Assembly (NCBI RefSeq): GCF_023650515.1
Contig: NZ_CP096016.1
Location: 4,218,001 to 4,282,000, forward strand
Source: Alkalimarinus coralli
GTDB lineage: Bacteria; Pseudomonadota; Gammaproteobacteria; Pseudomonadales; Oleiphilaceae
Length of the DNA: 64,000 bases
Reading direction: 5' to 3'
Shown here: in pieces, positions 51,579-60,949 of the stretch
How positions within the stretch are numbered: the first letter of the stretch is position 1
How the letters are laid out: the number at the start of each line of letters is the position of its first letter
Notes under the pieces: generated by a model
The model's input: only the letters and a program-made list of their open reading frames with translations
Told to the model about the DNA's origin: nothing
Databases searched by the model: none
Translations under genes and position numbers: made by a program

Positions 51579-53240
51579 TTAGCTAATAACCGAGTCTACT
51601 AGCTGTTGGGCTTCTTTTAGAATCTGCTGTAAGTGGTCATCTCCGCAGAAGCTTTCGGCATAGATTTTATAGATATCTTCCGTGCCTGAAGGGCGTGCGG
51701 CAAACCAACCATTTTGTGTGATGACTTTAAGCCCGCCGATAGCGGCACCATTGCCTGAGGCATGGGTTAGGCAGGTTTCTATTGGGTCGCCTGCAAGCGT
51801 TTCTGCGGTGAGTTGGTCGGTTGAGAGTTTTTTCAGCGCGGCTTTTTGCTCTCTATTTGCTGGAGCTTCAATGCGCGCGTAAAGCGGCGTGCCATGGCGC
51901 TCCGTTAGCTCTGCGTAGAGTTGACCAGGGTCTTTTCCGGTGACGGCGGTCATTTCAGCAGCCAGCAGGTTGAGGATAATACCGTCTTTGTCGGTACTCC
52001 AAACGGTGCCATCTTTACGTAAGAATGATGCGCCCGCGCTCTCTTCGCCGCCAAAACCAAAGCGCCCGTTGGCCAGGCCATCCACAAACCATTTAAAGCC
52101 GACCGGTACCTCGACTAACTCTCGCTCAAGTTGGTTGGCAACGCGGTCAACCATGGCACTGGAGACCAGGGTTTTACCAATTGCGGTTGATGAAGGCCAT
52201 TGGGTGCGGGTTTTGAAAAGGTACTCGATGGCGACTGCCAGATAGTGATTAGGGTTGAGCAGGCCTGAGCTTTTGGTGACGATGCCGTGTCGATCATAGT
52301 CTGGGTCATTACCAAAGGCGATATCGAAGCGGTCTTTTAACTCAATCAACCCTGCCATCGCGGCAGAGGATGAGCAGTCCATACGGACTTTGCCGTCTTT
52401 ATCGACACGCATAAATGAAAAGGTCGGGTCTACTTTTTTGTTTACCAGCTGTAAGTCCAAGCCATAATGCTGAGCGATGGGCTCCCAGAAGTCGATGCCT
52501 GAGCCCCCCATGGGGTCTACGCCAATTTTCAGCCCTGAGCGGGCAATGGCCGCCATATCAATGACTTGATCAAGCGACTCTACGTAGGGGGTTATATAGT
52601 CATATTCTGCAATATATGCAGAGTTAATCGCCTGCTGAAAAGGGACTCTTTTGACTTCGCGAAGATCATCTTTTATTAGTTGGTTGGCCCTATCCTGAAC
52701 CCACTGGGTCACATCGGTATCAGCCGGGCCACCGTTGGGTGGATTGTACTTAAAGCCGCCATCTTCTGGGGGGTTATGAGAGGGGGTTATGACCACGCCG
52801 TCAGCCAACTCGGTGCGGCTTTCATCTGCATGTGCATTTTTATCAGCATTGTAAGTCAGGATAGCGTGGGAAATAACCGGAGTAGGGGTATAGCCTCGGC
52901 CCGCTTGTATTTTTACGTTGACCTGATTGGCTGCAAATACCTCGATGGCGGAGATTAATGCGGGCTCGGATAGCGCGTGAGTATCCATCCCCATAAACAG
53001 TGGGCCGTTGATTCCATTTGCGCTTCGGTGTTCACAAACGGCTTGCGAGATGGCTAAGATATGATGTTCGTTAAAGCTCCGTTTGAAAGCACTGCCTCTG
53101 TGGCCTGAAGTACCAAACGCGACACACTCGTCCGGGTTTTCGGGGTTCGGTTGTTCTGAATAGTAGGCGCTTATTAATCGAGGAATGTTGATCAGCATTT
53201 CATCTGGAACGGGCTGACCAGCCAGTTTGTGTTGCGACAT
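51579..53240 (-). CDS. pgm: Phosphoglucomutase (alpha-D-glucose specific)
   Basis: About 553 residues from the ATG at 53240, which has AGGGAAG upstream. It interconverts glucose-1-phosphate and glucose-6-phosphate. Motifs are [11 protein letters not shown], the phosphoserine loop [11 protein letters not shown], the metal loop [10 protein letters not shown], the sugar-binding loop [10 protein letters not shown] and the phosphate-binding [10 protein letters not shown]. It is the normal length of bacterial Pgm and lies next to, but outside, the mobile region. Confidence 0.96.
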   Translation of the reverse strand: MSQHKLAGQPVPDEMLINIPRLISAYYSEQPNPENPDECVAFGTSGHRGSAFKRSFNEHHILAISQAVCEHRSANGINGPLFMGMDTHALSEPALISAIEVFAANQVNVKIQAGRGYTPTPVISHAILTYNADKNAHADESRTELADGVVITPSHNPPEDGGFKYNPPNGGPADTDVTQWVQDRANQLIKDDLREVKRVPFQQAINSAYIAEYDYITPYVESLDQVIDMAAIARSGLKIGVDPMGGSGIDFWEPIAQHYGLDLQLVNKKVDPTFSFMRVDKDGKVRMDCSSSAAMAGLIELKDRFDIAFGNDPDYDRHGIVTKSSGLLNPNHYLAVAIEYLFKTRTQWPSSTAIGKTLVSSAMVDRVANQLERELVEVPVGFKWFVDGLANGRFGFGGEESAGASFLRKDGTVWSTDKDGIILNLLAAEMTAVTGKDPGQLYAELTERHGTPLYARIEAPANREQKAALKKLSTDQLTAETLAGDPIETCLTHASGNGAAIGGLKVITQNGWFAARPSGTEDIYKIYAESFCGDDHLQQILKEAQQLVDSVIS

Positions 53241-53457
53241 ATTGCTTCCCTGTGTACGAATAACGTATGCGTAAAAAATGCTCGGCTTAAACACGGAGGT
53301 TTAAAATAGCACTGCTGAAAAGCAGCATAGCATCAAGCCTTTCGGTGATTAATAGGTTGCAAGCTTACGCGATTACCGGATGATATTCACCCATTCTGCT
53401 TGACGAATATCGCTGAGATGTTTATATCTTTATCAATCTCAAATTCAAGGACTTCTA

Positions 53458-54570
53458 ATGAAACCTGCTAGCAAACCCTTAAACCCCAACTTTTCATCTG
53501 GCCCCTGTAGTAAGCGCCCTGGCTACCGTCTTGATCAACTGGATACTGCGACACTTGGCCGCTCACACCGGGCAAAAGTCGGCAAATCTGCACTTGAGAG
53601 AGCGTGCTTTGATACCGCAGAAATGCTCGGTTTACCAGAAGGCTATCGAGTGGGTGTGGTGCCTGCGTCAGATACGGGGGCTATGGAAATGGCGATGTGG
53701 TCAATGCTGGGGGCTCGTCCGGTCGATGTGTTTGCCTGGGAATCATTCGGCAAAGAGTGGCAGACCGATGTTGTTAAGCAGCTAAAACTGGATAATGTAA
53801 ACAGTTACGTGGCCGATTATGGTGAGCTGCCTGATTTGAGCAAGGCTAACCCTGAGCACGATGTTATTTTCACCTGGAACGGCACCACGTCCGGTGTGCG
53901 GGTGCCAAATGCAGACTGGATCAGTGATACCCGTGAAGGCCTGACATTTTGTGATGCCACATCGGCGGTTTTTGCCATGGAATTGGATTGGGAAAAGCTT
54001 GATGTCATTACCTTTAGTTGGCAAAAAGTATTGGGGGGAGAGGGCGCTCATGGCATGCTTATTCTCAGCCCGCGAGCGGTTGAACGGTTGGAGAGTTACA
54101 ATCCGCCTTGGCCGTTGCCTAAAATCTTCCGCCTGACCAAGGGCGGCAAGCTAATTGAGGGTATTTTTCAAGGGGCCACCATTAACACCCCTTCAATGTT
54201 ATGTGTTGCCGATTATCTGGACGCACTGGACTGGGTTGGACAGATTGGCGGTGTATCGTCTTGCATCGAGAAGTCCCGTAAAAACCTGGCGGTTATTGAG
54301 TCATTTGTCGAGCAACACAGCTGGATACACTTTTTGGCGGCAACCACCGAGACCCGCTCCAACACCAGTGTGTGCTTAACGCTTGATCTGACTGAAGAGC
54401 AAACCAAGCAGCTCGCCAAATTACTGGAGCAAGAAGGCGTCGCGTTCGATATCGGGGCCTATCGGGATGCCCCCGCCGGACTGCGCATCTGGTGTGGCAG
54501 TACCGTTGAAGAAAGTGACCTGAAAGCGCTCATGCCTTGGTTAGCATGGGGTTATCAAGAAGTTAGCTAA
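53458..54570 (+). CDS. serC: Phosphoserine aminotransferase (alphaproteobacterial-type)
   Basis: A 370-residue PLP enzyme that makes phosphoserine from 3-phosphohydroxypyruvate and glutamate. It opens with [15 protein letters not shown], has [12 protein letters not shown] and [11 protein letters not shown], and the PLP lysine in [16 protein letters not shown]. This is the second SerC type, common in alphaproteobacteria and marine gammaproteobacteria, not the E. coli form. serA follows 112 bases downstream, so the two together provide the first two serine-biosynthesis steps. Confidence 0.95.
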   Translation: MKPASKPLNPNFSSGPCSKRPGYRLDQLDTATLGRSHRAKVGKSALERACFDTAEMLGLPEGYRVGVVPASDTGAMEMAMWSMLGARPVDVFAWESFGKEWQTDVVKQLKLDNVNSYVADYGELPDLSKANPEHDVIFTWNGTTSGVRVPNADWISDTREGLTFCDATSAVFAMELDWEKLDVITFSWQKVLGGEGAHGMLILSPRAVERLESYNPPWPLPKIFRLTKGGKLIEGIFQGATINTPSMLCVADYLDALDWVGQIGGVSSCIEKSRKNLAVIESFVEQHSWIHFLAATTETRSNTSVCLTLDLTEEQTKQLAKLLEQEGVAFDIGAYRDAPAGLRIWCGSTVEESDLKALMPWLAWGYQEVS

Positions 54571-54627
54571 CTCCCAACAGCACATCGAGGACTCTAGAAA
54601 AGCAACACGACAGCAGTAAGCACCCAG

Positions 54628-54654
54628 CCCACGCATAATTCGGTTATGTGTGGG
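54628..54654 (+). terminator. Stem-loop between serC and serA
   Basis: CCCACGCATAA and TTATGTGTGGG pair (with G-U pairs) around a 5-base loop, followed by TTATTAAAATAAA. It may be a terminator or attenuate read-through into serA. Confidence 0.55.
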
Positions 54655-54681
54655 TTATTAAAATAAAAAAGGAGCTGCACC

Positions 54682-55878
54682 GTGATTCACCCTCAAAATC
54701 CGTCTCAATCATTTAAAATTCGAAGCTATAACCAAATCTCTGTTAAAGGGCTTAACCGGTTTTCCCGCGAGCGATATGAAGTGGGCAGTGAAATCAGCTC
54801 GCCCCACGCGATTATCTTGCGTAGCCATAACCTGCTGGACGAAACCTTGCCTGATGGCGTTACCGCAATTGCCCGAGCAGGTGCCGGTGTTAATAATGTA
54901 CCCGTGAGCCAATGCTCTGCAGCGGGGATTGTGGTGTTTAATACGCCAGGGGCCAACGCCAATGCGGTTAAAGAGTTGGTACTGACCGGACTGTTATTGA
55001 GTTGTAGAGGGGTCACAGAGGGCATAAATTTTATTGGTCAACTGGGGACAACGGTGCCGCCCAAAGAACTGGCCAAGCAAATGGAAGCAAAGAAAAAGCA
55101 GTTCAAAGGGAGCGAGCTGGCGGGCAAAACATTGGGCATTGTCGGGCTCGGAGCGATTGGCTCTATGCTGGCGGATATGGCGCTGGCGCTAGGGATGAAT
55201 GTGGTAGGGTATGACCCGGCTATTTCCATCGAAGCGGCATGGCGTTTATCGAGTCGAATTAAGAAAATGGATAATCTTAGCTCCTTGATGGCTCGCTCTG
55301 ATTTTATATCGCTTCATGTTCCCTCTATTGAGGCAACCCGCAAGATGGTTAATGGCGAGAACCTGTCCCAAGCGAAGCCGGGCGCGGTGCTATTGAACTT
55401 TTCCAGAAGTGAAATTGTTGATAATGAGGCGGTTATTTCGGCGCTTAATGAGGGGCGTTTATCTAAGTATGTCAGTGATTTTCCGATTCCTGAGCTGATT
55501 GGACGTGATGATGTAATTTTTACCCCCCATATCGGGGCCAGCACGGCAGAAGCAGAAGATAACTGCGCGGTGATGGCGGCGGATCAGCTGGTCGACTTTC
55601 TGGAAAATGGCAATATCAAAAATTCGGTGAACTTTCCCAACTTAACAATGGAGCGGTCAGGCGGTCCAAGAATCACCTTCTGTAATCATAATGTGCCGGG
55701 TGTGCTGGGGCATGTTCTATCGATATTGGCTGATAAAAATGTGAATGTGACCGATATGCTTAATAAGAGTCGCGACGATATTGCGTACAATATTATCGAT
55801 GTAGAGAGCGAGCCGACCGAGGCGCTATTGGCATCTATTTATGAGGTCGAGCACGTTATTAAAGTGCGGGTAGTCTAA
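54682..55878 (+). CDS. serA: D-3-phosphoglycerate dehydrogenase
   Basis: 398 residues from a GTG start preceded by AAGGAG. It oxidises 3-phosphoglycerate with NAD+. The substrate domain has IARAGAGVNNVP, the Rossmann motif is LGIVGLGAIGSMLAD, the catalytic Arg and Glu are in LLNFSRSEIVDNE and the catalytic His in FTPHIGASTAEAE. A C-terminal ACT-like domain (GPRITFCNHNVPGVLGHVLSIL) suggests serine feedback. It forms a metabolic pair with serC. Confidence 0.95.
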   Translation: MIHPQNPSQSFKIRSYNQISVKGLNRFSRERYEVGSEISSPHAIILRSHNLLDETLPDGVTAIARAGAGVNNVPVSQCSAAGIVVFNTPGANANAVKELVLTGLLLSCRGVTEGINFIGQLGTTVPPKELAKQMEAKKKQFKGSELAGKTLGIVGLGAIGSMLADMALALGMNVVGYDPAISIEAAWRLSSRIKKMDNLSSLMARSDFISLHVPSIEATRKMVNGENLSQAKPGAVLLNFSRSEIVDNEAVISALNEGRLSKYVSDFPIPELIGRDDVIFTPHIGASTAEAEDNCAVMAADQLVDFLENGNIKNSVNFPNLTMERSGGPRITFCNHNVPGVLGHVLSILADKNVNVTDMLNKSRDDIAYNIIDVESEPTEALLASIYEVEHVIKVRVV

Positions 55879-55960
55879 CGGGGAGGCGTTGTTGCCCCCG
55901 CGAATGGGCGGCTCGCGGAGGGCTAACGCCTGTATCGTCGTGATGTGATATGGCCGATAA

Positions 55961-56518
55961 CTACCACATCAAGTCATCAGGCACTTGGTAATCTGCATAG
56001 GGGTCATCAGGGTCGATGTCATTTTTTTGCTCGATACAGATCGCCATATCAGGGTCTCGTTTGTGAATTCGCTCGGCAATATCTACTGGCACCAAGCGGT
56101 AACTATCGCCATAGATGGCAATAGACAATAGCCCCTTCACCAACCTCGTTTGCAGCTCTTTGTTAACGTAAATCTTTTTAATCTGGGTGCCGTGAACAAA
56201 GTTATAGGCAATATCACTGTCTTTTTCGGGTATCTCGACGGTATTGCTCTCAATCAGCTGCTTTATTTCAGCCTCGGCTGCGCGTTTTTCTTTTTCTGCC
56301 TGCCGTTTCAGGTTTAACTCTTTGTCGCGTTTAATCTGCTCTTCACGAGCGGCAGCTGCCTTTTGTTCTTTAGCGAGAACGTCTTCTGGCAGCTCGCCCG
56401 CCTTTTTCGCGTTTTTGGTTTTCTTGGCTTTTTTGCGCTTGTGGGCTTTAGCTTCCTGGGCCTGTTTTTTGTTGGCCAGCCCCATATTCAATAATTGATC
56501 TTGTAGTGAACCACTCAT
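55961..56518 (-). CDS. DUF2058 family protein (YaiL-like)
   Basis: A 185-residue protein: SLQDQLLNMGLANKKQAQEAK at the start and a very basic lysine/alanine-rich coiled segment at about 20-95. The C-terminal domain has VEIPEKDSDIAYNFVHGTQIKKIYVN and GDSYRLVPVDIAERI, ending in DDPYADYQVPDDLMW. This matches YaiL/DUF2058, nucleoid- or RNA-associated by composition; the function is unknown. Confidence 0.92.
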   Translation of the reverse strand: MSGSLQDQLLNMGLANKKQAQEAKAHKRKKAKKTKNAKKAGELPEDVLAKEQKAAAAREEQIKRDKELNLKRQAEKEKRAAEAEIKQLIESNTVEIPEKDSDIAYNFVHGTQIKKIYVNKELQTRLVKGLLSIAIYGDSYRLVPVDIAERIHKRDPDMAICIEQKNDIDPDDPYADYQVPDDLMW

Positions 56519-56724
56519 CGTTCTGTTGCCATTGAAAGGTTAATTAAGACTATGTGATAAGGTTAAGCGAACTATACCACACAAATAAATCGTGGCTGAA
56601 AAGTGTTTAAGGGCTAGTGGTTGACGTTATCGTACTAGCTGGGTTAATGGCGGGGCACTCAAAAGCAGGGCAGCAGTGATAGCGGGCATAGAGACCCGCT
56701 ATGCGACGTTTCAATGGCGCAGGC

Positions 56725-57171
56725 TTAGAAACCAAAGCGGGCCAAAGAGCGGTTGCCACTTTGAGTAAACAGTAACCAGCCTAACAGCGCTCCGCCTGCA
56801 GCGGCCGTGGCGACACCATTCACAAAATAAAGCACCGACCACTCGCTCAGATTAAAGGTAATATTGATCATTTCCATCTTGATTGCGGCGAGCTTAGCGA
56901 CCACACCCAATATTAAAACGGAGTAAAAAACAGTCCCGGCGACGGCTTGTTTCCCGCGAACTTGGCCAACCAGTGAAAAAACGATAAAGACGCCTAATAC
57001 GGAGCCCATACCTACACCGCCTACCCCGATTGTCCAAAGTATTTTGTCGACCAGATGGTCGGTAGAGCCGGTTAAAAAGCCAAATAGCGCAAGGTTAATC
57101 ATCTCAATAAAAACCGCTAAAAAAATAGAAAACGTGAGCGGCCTTGTATACATGAGTCGAGCATGATTCAT
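56725..57171 (-). CDS. Four-TM hypothetical membrane protein
   Basis: 148 residues from the ATG at 57171, which has a strong GGAGG nine bases upstream; longer readings to 57366 would include the CRP site and are unlikely. Four hydrophobic segments lie at about 14-35, 47-73, 84-105 and 117-139. No family was recognised. A consensus CRP site 42 bases upstream suggests control by cAMP or a Vfr-type regulator. Confidence 0.75.
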   Translation of the reverse strand: MNHARLMYTRPLTFSIFLAVFIEMINLALFGFLTGSTDHLVDKILWTIGVGGVGMGSVLGVFIVFSLVGQVRGKQAVAGTVFYSVLILGVVAKLAAIKMEMINITFNLSEWSVLYFVNGVATAAAGGALLGWLLFTQSGNRSLARFGF

Positions 57172-57212
57172 TTGTATATCCTCCAATAGGTGGTATTTTA
57201 CAATCATGTTAG

Positions 57213-57228
57213 TGTGATGTATGTCACA
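57213..57228. promoter_or_regulatory. Consensus CRP/Vfr binding site
   Basis: TGTGA-TGTATG-TCACA is an exact match to the TGTGA-N6-TCACA consensus, and the palindrome extends one base further on each side. It lies 42 bases upstream of the four-TM protein start on the minus strand. Confidence 0.75.
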
Positions 57229-57358
57229 CATTCTGCCTGTCCATTTTAGGTGATTCATACTAATTCCCTGTTTCTTTGATTTGAGGACATGAAAGGGGGG
57301 GGAGGCTCCACGTATGAGGTCTGTAAATCGGCAGATTGATCGGTACGCTATTTTAAAA

Positions 57359-57381
57359 CTATACACAGTTTCTGTGGATAA
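57359..57381. promoter_or_regulatory. Inverted pair of DnaA-box-like 9-mers
   Basis: TGTGGATAA at 57373-57381 is the complement of a perfect DnaA box (TTATCCACA). A second, related TATACACAG lies immediately beside it in inverted orientation. It is a single pair, so not an origin; it might be a DnaA-regulated promoter element. Confidence 0.4.
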
Positions 57382-57611
57382 CTTCCTTAATATCTTTTTG
57401 ATAGCTTACGAAAGCGCAGTCATAGTCAGGCTTTCAAACAGGTGTTTAATTATTGCGCATTGATGACACGGGACAAATACCACCAACCGTGAAGGCGGAT
57501 ATGCCTGGTTGGCCAGTCAAATAAAATTAGCGCTGTATTGTTTGCCAGTTCCTGTCTTATTCACGGATAATGGCGCCGTTTATGTCTGTACTCGTTTAAT
57601 AAGTGGTAACT

Positions 57612-58361
57612 ATGGCCCTTCCTGGCAAAGAAATATATCGAACATTTGATGAACATGGCCCTATTCAGGTGTTTGATGATGGCAATAAACGCTACCTGGG
57701 TTTTGGTTCTGGAGACGAGCAAAGTTGCCTGATGAAAACAGAACCGCAGTTGTTGTTGCACGAGTATGCACGCTCGATGATGCTGGTGCTTCTGTTTCAC
57801 ACACCTAAAAACGTGACTTTTTTAGGGCTCGGGGGAGGCAGCTTGGTTAGCAGTATCTACCATCATTTCCCATCCACATACTTACAGGTCATCGAACTGC
57901 GGCAAGCAGTGGTTGATACGGCCTATCGTTTTTTTCAGTTGCCACGGGATGAACGCGTTGATATTCAGGTCAAGGATGCAGGGCGCTATTTAAGAAAAGC
58001 CAAACCTGGCAGCAGTGATCTTATTTTTTGCGATCTATACGGCCCGGAAGGGCTTGATGAGCAGCAGTTAGAGCCCGCGTTTATCGAGCGTTGTCATGAC
58101 TTGTTGTCTGATGATGGCTGGCTGGTGCTCAACTGTTGGCAAAACCACCGAGGTGAAGCAGAGGGGCTACGCTCGATTATGGACTGGTTTCCTGAAACCA
58201 AAGTGTGCACTGTTCCGGGAGGGAACTGGACCATTCTGGCGGGCAAGAGACCCTCACAGCTTAGCCAGAAAAAGCTTGAAGATAGAGCTAAATCGCTGTC
58301 AGAGACCTTGGGTTTCTCTCTCTTTTCACAGCTTAAACGGCTAGAAGACTATAGTTTCTAA
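57612..58361 (+). CDS. Spermidine synthase-like methyltransferase-fold protein
   Basis: About 249 residues from the ATG at 57612. The Rossmann-like domain shows FLGLGGGSLVSSIYHHFP, VIELRQAVVDTAYRFFQLP, VKDAGRYLR and DLIFCDLYGPEGLD, the order seen in aminopropyltransferases. It lacks the full polyamine N-terminal strand domain, so true spermidine synthase activity is uncertain. It stands alone, with a convergent gene 17 bases downstream. Confidence 0.8.
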   Translation: MALPGKEIYRTFDEHGPIQVFDDGNKRYLGFGSGDEQSCLMKTEPQLLLHEYARSMMLVLLFHTPKNVTFLGLGGGSLVSSIYHHFPSTYLQVIELRQAVVDTAYRFFQLPRDERVDIQVKDAGRYLRKAKPGSSDLIFCDLYGPEGLDEQQLEPAFIERCHDLLSDDGWLVLNCWQNHRGEAEGLRSIMDWFPETKVCTVPGGNWTILAGKRPSQLSQKKLEDRAKSLSETLGFSLFSQLKRLEDYSF

Positions 58362-58377
58362 CGGCGCTGGGTATCCG

Positions 58378-58971
58378 TTAAAACCACGCCGGTCTATAGC
58401 CGCTTTTTTCTAGCCATGTTTGATCGTCTATGTCACCAAACATGGTGTGGGCCGGGTCATGACCTGCTTCTTCAAGTGACCTGAGTCTTTTGATCGTATG
58501 GGGGAGTTCGGGGGCCGCGCTGTCAAGCTCATGCCACACGTGTTTCAAGTTTGCCAGTTGCCGGTTATCAATGGTTGCGCCCAAGGTGATGAGCCACAAA
58601 TCCATTCCGAGAATAGAGAGTTCCCAGTGTTCCTGGGGCTGACTGTCGGGTGTGAGCTGCAACTTTTTCAATTGCGACTTAACCGTTTTCATCTCATCCT
58701 GCATTTTGTTCTGAACCGCTTGCAGCAACTCAAAAATCAGCCGTCTTTTTTTATCGGCACTCTGCATCGGGCTGTAAAGCGTACCGGACAGTTGCTCAGA
58801 CCGGTCAATCACTCTTGAACGAAAAACAGTGGCCATGGCCAGTAGCGTTGCTTTCTGCTCCTGATCAGCCGTATTGAGAAAGGAGAGAAGCTTTTCAGTT
58901 TTGAGACGATTGGTTTTTTTAACCTGTCGCTTTCTTGACCAATCTTCAAAAACGTCGGAGAACGATCTCAT
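58378..58971 (-). CDS. Hypothetical protein
   Basis: A 197-residue soluble, mostly helical protein (MRSFSDVFEDWSRKRQVKK..., ELLQAVQNKMQDEMKTVKSQLKKL). It has no signal peptide, TM or recognised domain, and ends in EKSGYRPAWF. Coding character is good and it is convergent with the spermidine synthase-like gene. Function unknown. Confidence 0.7.
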   Translation of the reverse strand: MRSFSDVFEDWSRKRQVKKTNRLKTEKLLSFLNTADQEQKATLLAMATVFRSRVIDRSEQLSGTLYSPMQSADKKRRLIFELLQAVQNKMQDEMKTVKSQLKKLQLTPDSQPQEHWELSILGMDLWLITLGATIDNRQLANLKHVWHELDSAAPELPHTIKRLRSLEEAGHDPAHTMFGDIDDQTWLEKSGYRPAWF

Positions 58972-59122
58972 TTAGGCTGCCTGTTTTTCCAGTGAGTGTG
59001 TGATGATAAAGTAAAATCGAGCATTAATTATAAACGATACTAACATAGCACTCCTGAGGGAGGGTATTGTGTTCGCCCCAACGCTATGGTGATGAGGGGT
59101 GATAAAGCATATATACCCAGCC

Positions 59123-59176
59123 ATACGCCGTTTCGATATACGCCGTTTCGATATACTGGGCGCTAGTGTTACACTA
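59123..59176. repeat. Two 15-bp direct repeats and a palindrome upstream of the MerR gene
   Basis: ATACGCCGTTTCGAT is tandemly duplicated (59123-59137, 59138-59152). Next comes the near-perfect palindrome TAGTGTTACACTA (59164-59176), about 58 bases before the MerR-family ATG. It is a plausible regulator-binding region. Confidence 0.5.
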
Positions 59177-59233
59177 CCCTATGTATTTATGGTTATTCTT
59201 TAATTTGGATGATAGCTAACTATCTGAACGACT

Positions 59234-60079
59234 ATGACATTGCCCGATTCAACGCTTAATTTTATCGCCCAGTATGCTCCTAATCTTAAAAAAGAGACGG
59301 AGCAATCTCTCACCTTTCCAGATAAAGAGTACACCATTGACGAACTGGCAAGGGCGGTAGAGTCAACCACCCGGAATATCCGGGCTTATCAGGATCGCGG
59401 GCTGCTTCCACCCCCTAAGTTACGTGGCCGCAAGGGTATCTACTCCAATGCGCACTACTCCAGGCTGCGATTAATTGCTGATCTGCTGGAGCGTGGTTAT
59501 ACGCTTAATTCGATTGGCGACCTGTTGCAAGCCCTTGAAAAAGGGATGGATTTACGCAATTTCATGGGGATCGAATCAGCACTGACCTCGCCATGGACGG
59601 ATGAAGCCCCCGTGCGGATGTCGATGGAGTCGGTACTGGAGTTGTATAACAACAAGGTTACGATGGAGGCGGTGAGTAAGGCGGTTGAGCTTGACCTTTT
59701 CAGGATTGAAGAAGACGGTAAGCACCTTCAAGTTCGCAGTATGCGCACATTGAATGCCGGGGCTGAGCTGGTTGCAACGGGTATCCCGTTTGAGAAATTG
59801 TTAGATATTATTAAAATGCTGCGCGGCAATGTTGAGCAGGTGGCCAGCGAATTGGTTAAGTTGGTGGCTGATCATGTACTGGACAAGTATGACAATGATG
59901 CAATGCCCCCTGAAGAAGATATGCCTGCCCTTGCAGAGTTAATTTGGCGTTTGCGCCCTTTGGCTGAAATGGCGGTGCATGCAGAGCTTGCAAGGGCAAT
60001 GGAAAATGCAGCTAACCACTTGCTGGGCGACAAACTGGAGATGTTGATTAAAAACCTCGAAAAGTCCAACGAGTCTTGA
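59234..60079 (+). CDS. MerR family transcriptional regulator
   Basis: A 281-residue regulator. The winged HTH lies at about 32-100 (YTIDELARAVESTTRNIRAYQDRGLLPPPKLRGRKGIYS, then RLRLIADLLERGYTL). The long C-terminal helical domain replaces the metal-binding loop of classic MerR, as in regulators of lipid or aromatic metabolism. It is convergent with the SDR-BVMO operon and might regulate it; a shared terminator separates them. Confidence 0.92.
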   Translation: MTLPDSTLNFIAQYAPNLKKETEQSLTFPDKEYTIDELARAVESTTRNIRAYQDRGLLPPPKLRGRKGIYSNAHYSRLRLIADLLERGYTLNSIGDLLQALEKGMDLRNFMGIESALTSPWTDEAPVRMSMESVLELYNNKVTMEAVSKAVELDLFRIEEDGKHLQVRSMRTLNAGAELVATGIPFEKLLDIIKMLRGNVEQVASELVKLVADHVLDKYDNDAMPPEEDMPALAELIWRLRPLAEMAVHAELARAMENAANHLLGDKLEMLIKNLEKSNES

Positions 60080-60082
60080 TTT

Positions 60083-60103
60083 AAAGGGGCCATAAGCCCC
60101 TTT
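60083..60103. terminator. Bidirectional terminator between the MerR gene and the SDR operon
   Basis: AAAGGGGC and GCCCCTTT pair around CATAA. T-rich flanks are present in both directions, and the two convergent genes end on either side. Confidence 0.85.
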
Positions 60104-60106
60104 ATT

Positions 60107-60949
60107 CTATCGGCTAACCCATTTAAATGAGCTGGTCACCAACCGCTGGTAACTAACCGGCAAGCAGCGTTGCATCATGTCGAGCACTTTGGCATCTGGC
60201 CCGATCAAGACCCGCCGTTTTTTACTCTTAATACCTTTTAATATGACGTTGGCAGCCTTTTCTGGTGTTGTCATAAACAGTGACTCAAACTGATCCCTCA
60301 AATTCTCAGCGCTGGCGTTACCGGTGAGGTTTTCAACGCTCTGGGTCATTCTGGCGTTGCGCGCTATGTTGGTTTGAATGCCACCTGGGTGAATTGAGGT
60401 GGCGGTGACATCGCACTGCTCCAGATCCAGTTCCTGCCGCAATGATTCAGTGAATCCCCGGACAGCAAACTTCGACAAGTTATACCCACTTTGAGTCGGC
60501 TGAGAGAAAAGGCCAAAAACGCTCGATATATTGACGATATGACCAGGCTCTGCGGCTTGTTTGATATAGGGAAGAAAGGCCTTGGTGCCATATATGACGC
60601 CCCATAGATTAATACCAATAATCCACTCGTAATCTTCATAGGTTGTCTCTTCAACGGTGCCACCCAGTGCTACCCCGGCATTATTGAAAATCATATTAAC
60701 CTTGCCATGGTCTTTGACCACCGCGTCTGCCCAGTCGTGCACGGCTTTCCGGTTGGCGACGTCTACTGTTTTGGTCGTCACGTTAACGCCCATAGCGGCT
60801 GCTTCTGCTGAAGTCTCCTTTAGGCCTTTTTTATCAACGTCACAGAGCGCCAGATGACACCCTTGGGTTGCCAGCTCAAGAGCTAATGCGCGGCCTATAC
60901 CTGAAGCTGCGCCGGTGATTGCAGCCACTTTTCCGTTAAATTCATTCAT
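60107..60949 (-). CDS. Short-chain dehydrogenase/reductase
   Basis: A 280-residue classical SDR: TGAASGIG at about 13-20, Asp in ALCDVDKKG (NAD preference), FNNAG, catalytic Ser in VNISSVFG and Tyr/Lys in YNLSKFA. The C-terminus (RCLPVSYQRLVTSSFKWVSR) is typical of SDRs acting on hydrophobic substrates. The start overlaps the monooxygenase stop by 4 bp, so they are cotranscribed. It probably oxidises or reduces the alcohol/ketone of the monooxygenase pathway. Confidence 0.92.
   Translation of the reverse strand: MNEFNGKVAAITGAASGIGRALALELATQGCHLALCDVDKKGLKETSAEAAAMGVNVTTKTVDVANRKAVHDWADAVVKDHGKVNMIFNNAGVALGGTVEETTYEDYEWIIGINLWGVIYGTKAFLPYIKQAAEPGHIVNISSVFGLFSQPTQSGYNLSKFAVRGFTESLRQELDLEQCDVTATSIHPGGIQTNIARNARMTQSVENLTGNASAENLRDQFESLFMTTPEKAANVILKGIKSKKRRVLIGPDAKVLDMMQRCLPVSYQRLVTSSFKWVSR

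Noticed and set aside
57359-57381. Replication origin
   Set aside because: Only one pair of DnaA boxes, no AT-rich unwinding region with clustered boxes and no dnaA, gidA or rpmH genes near.
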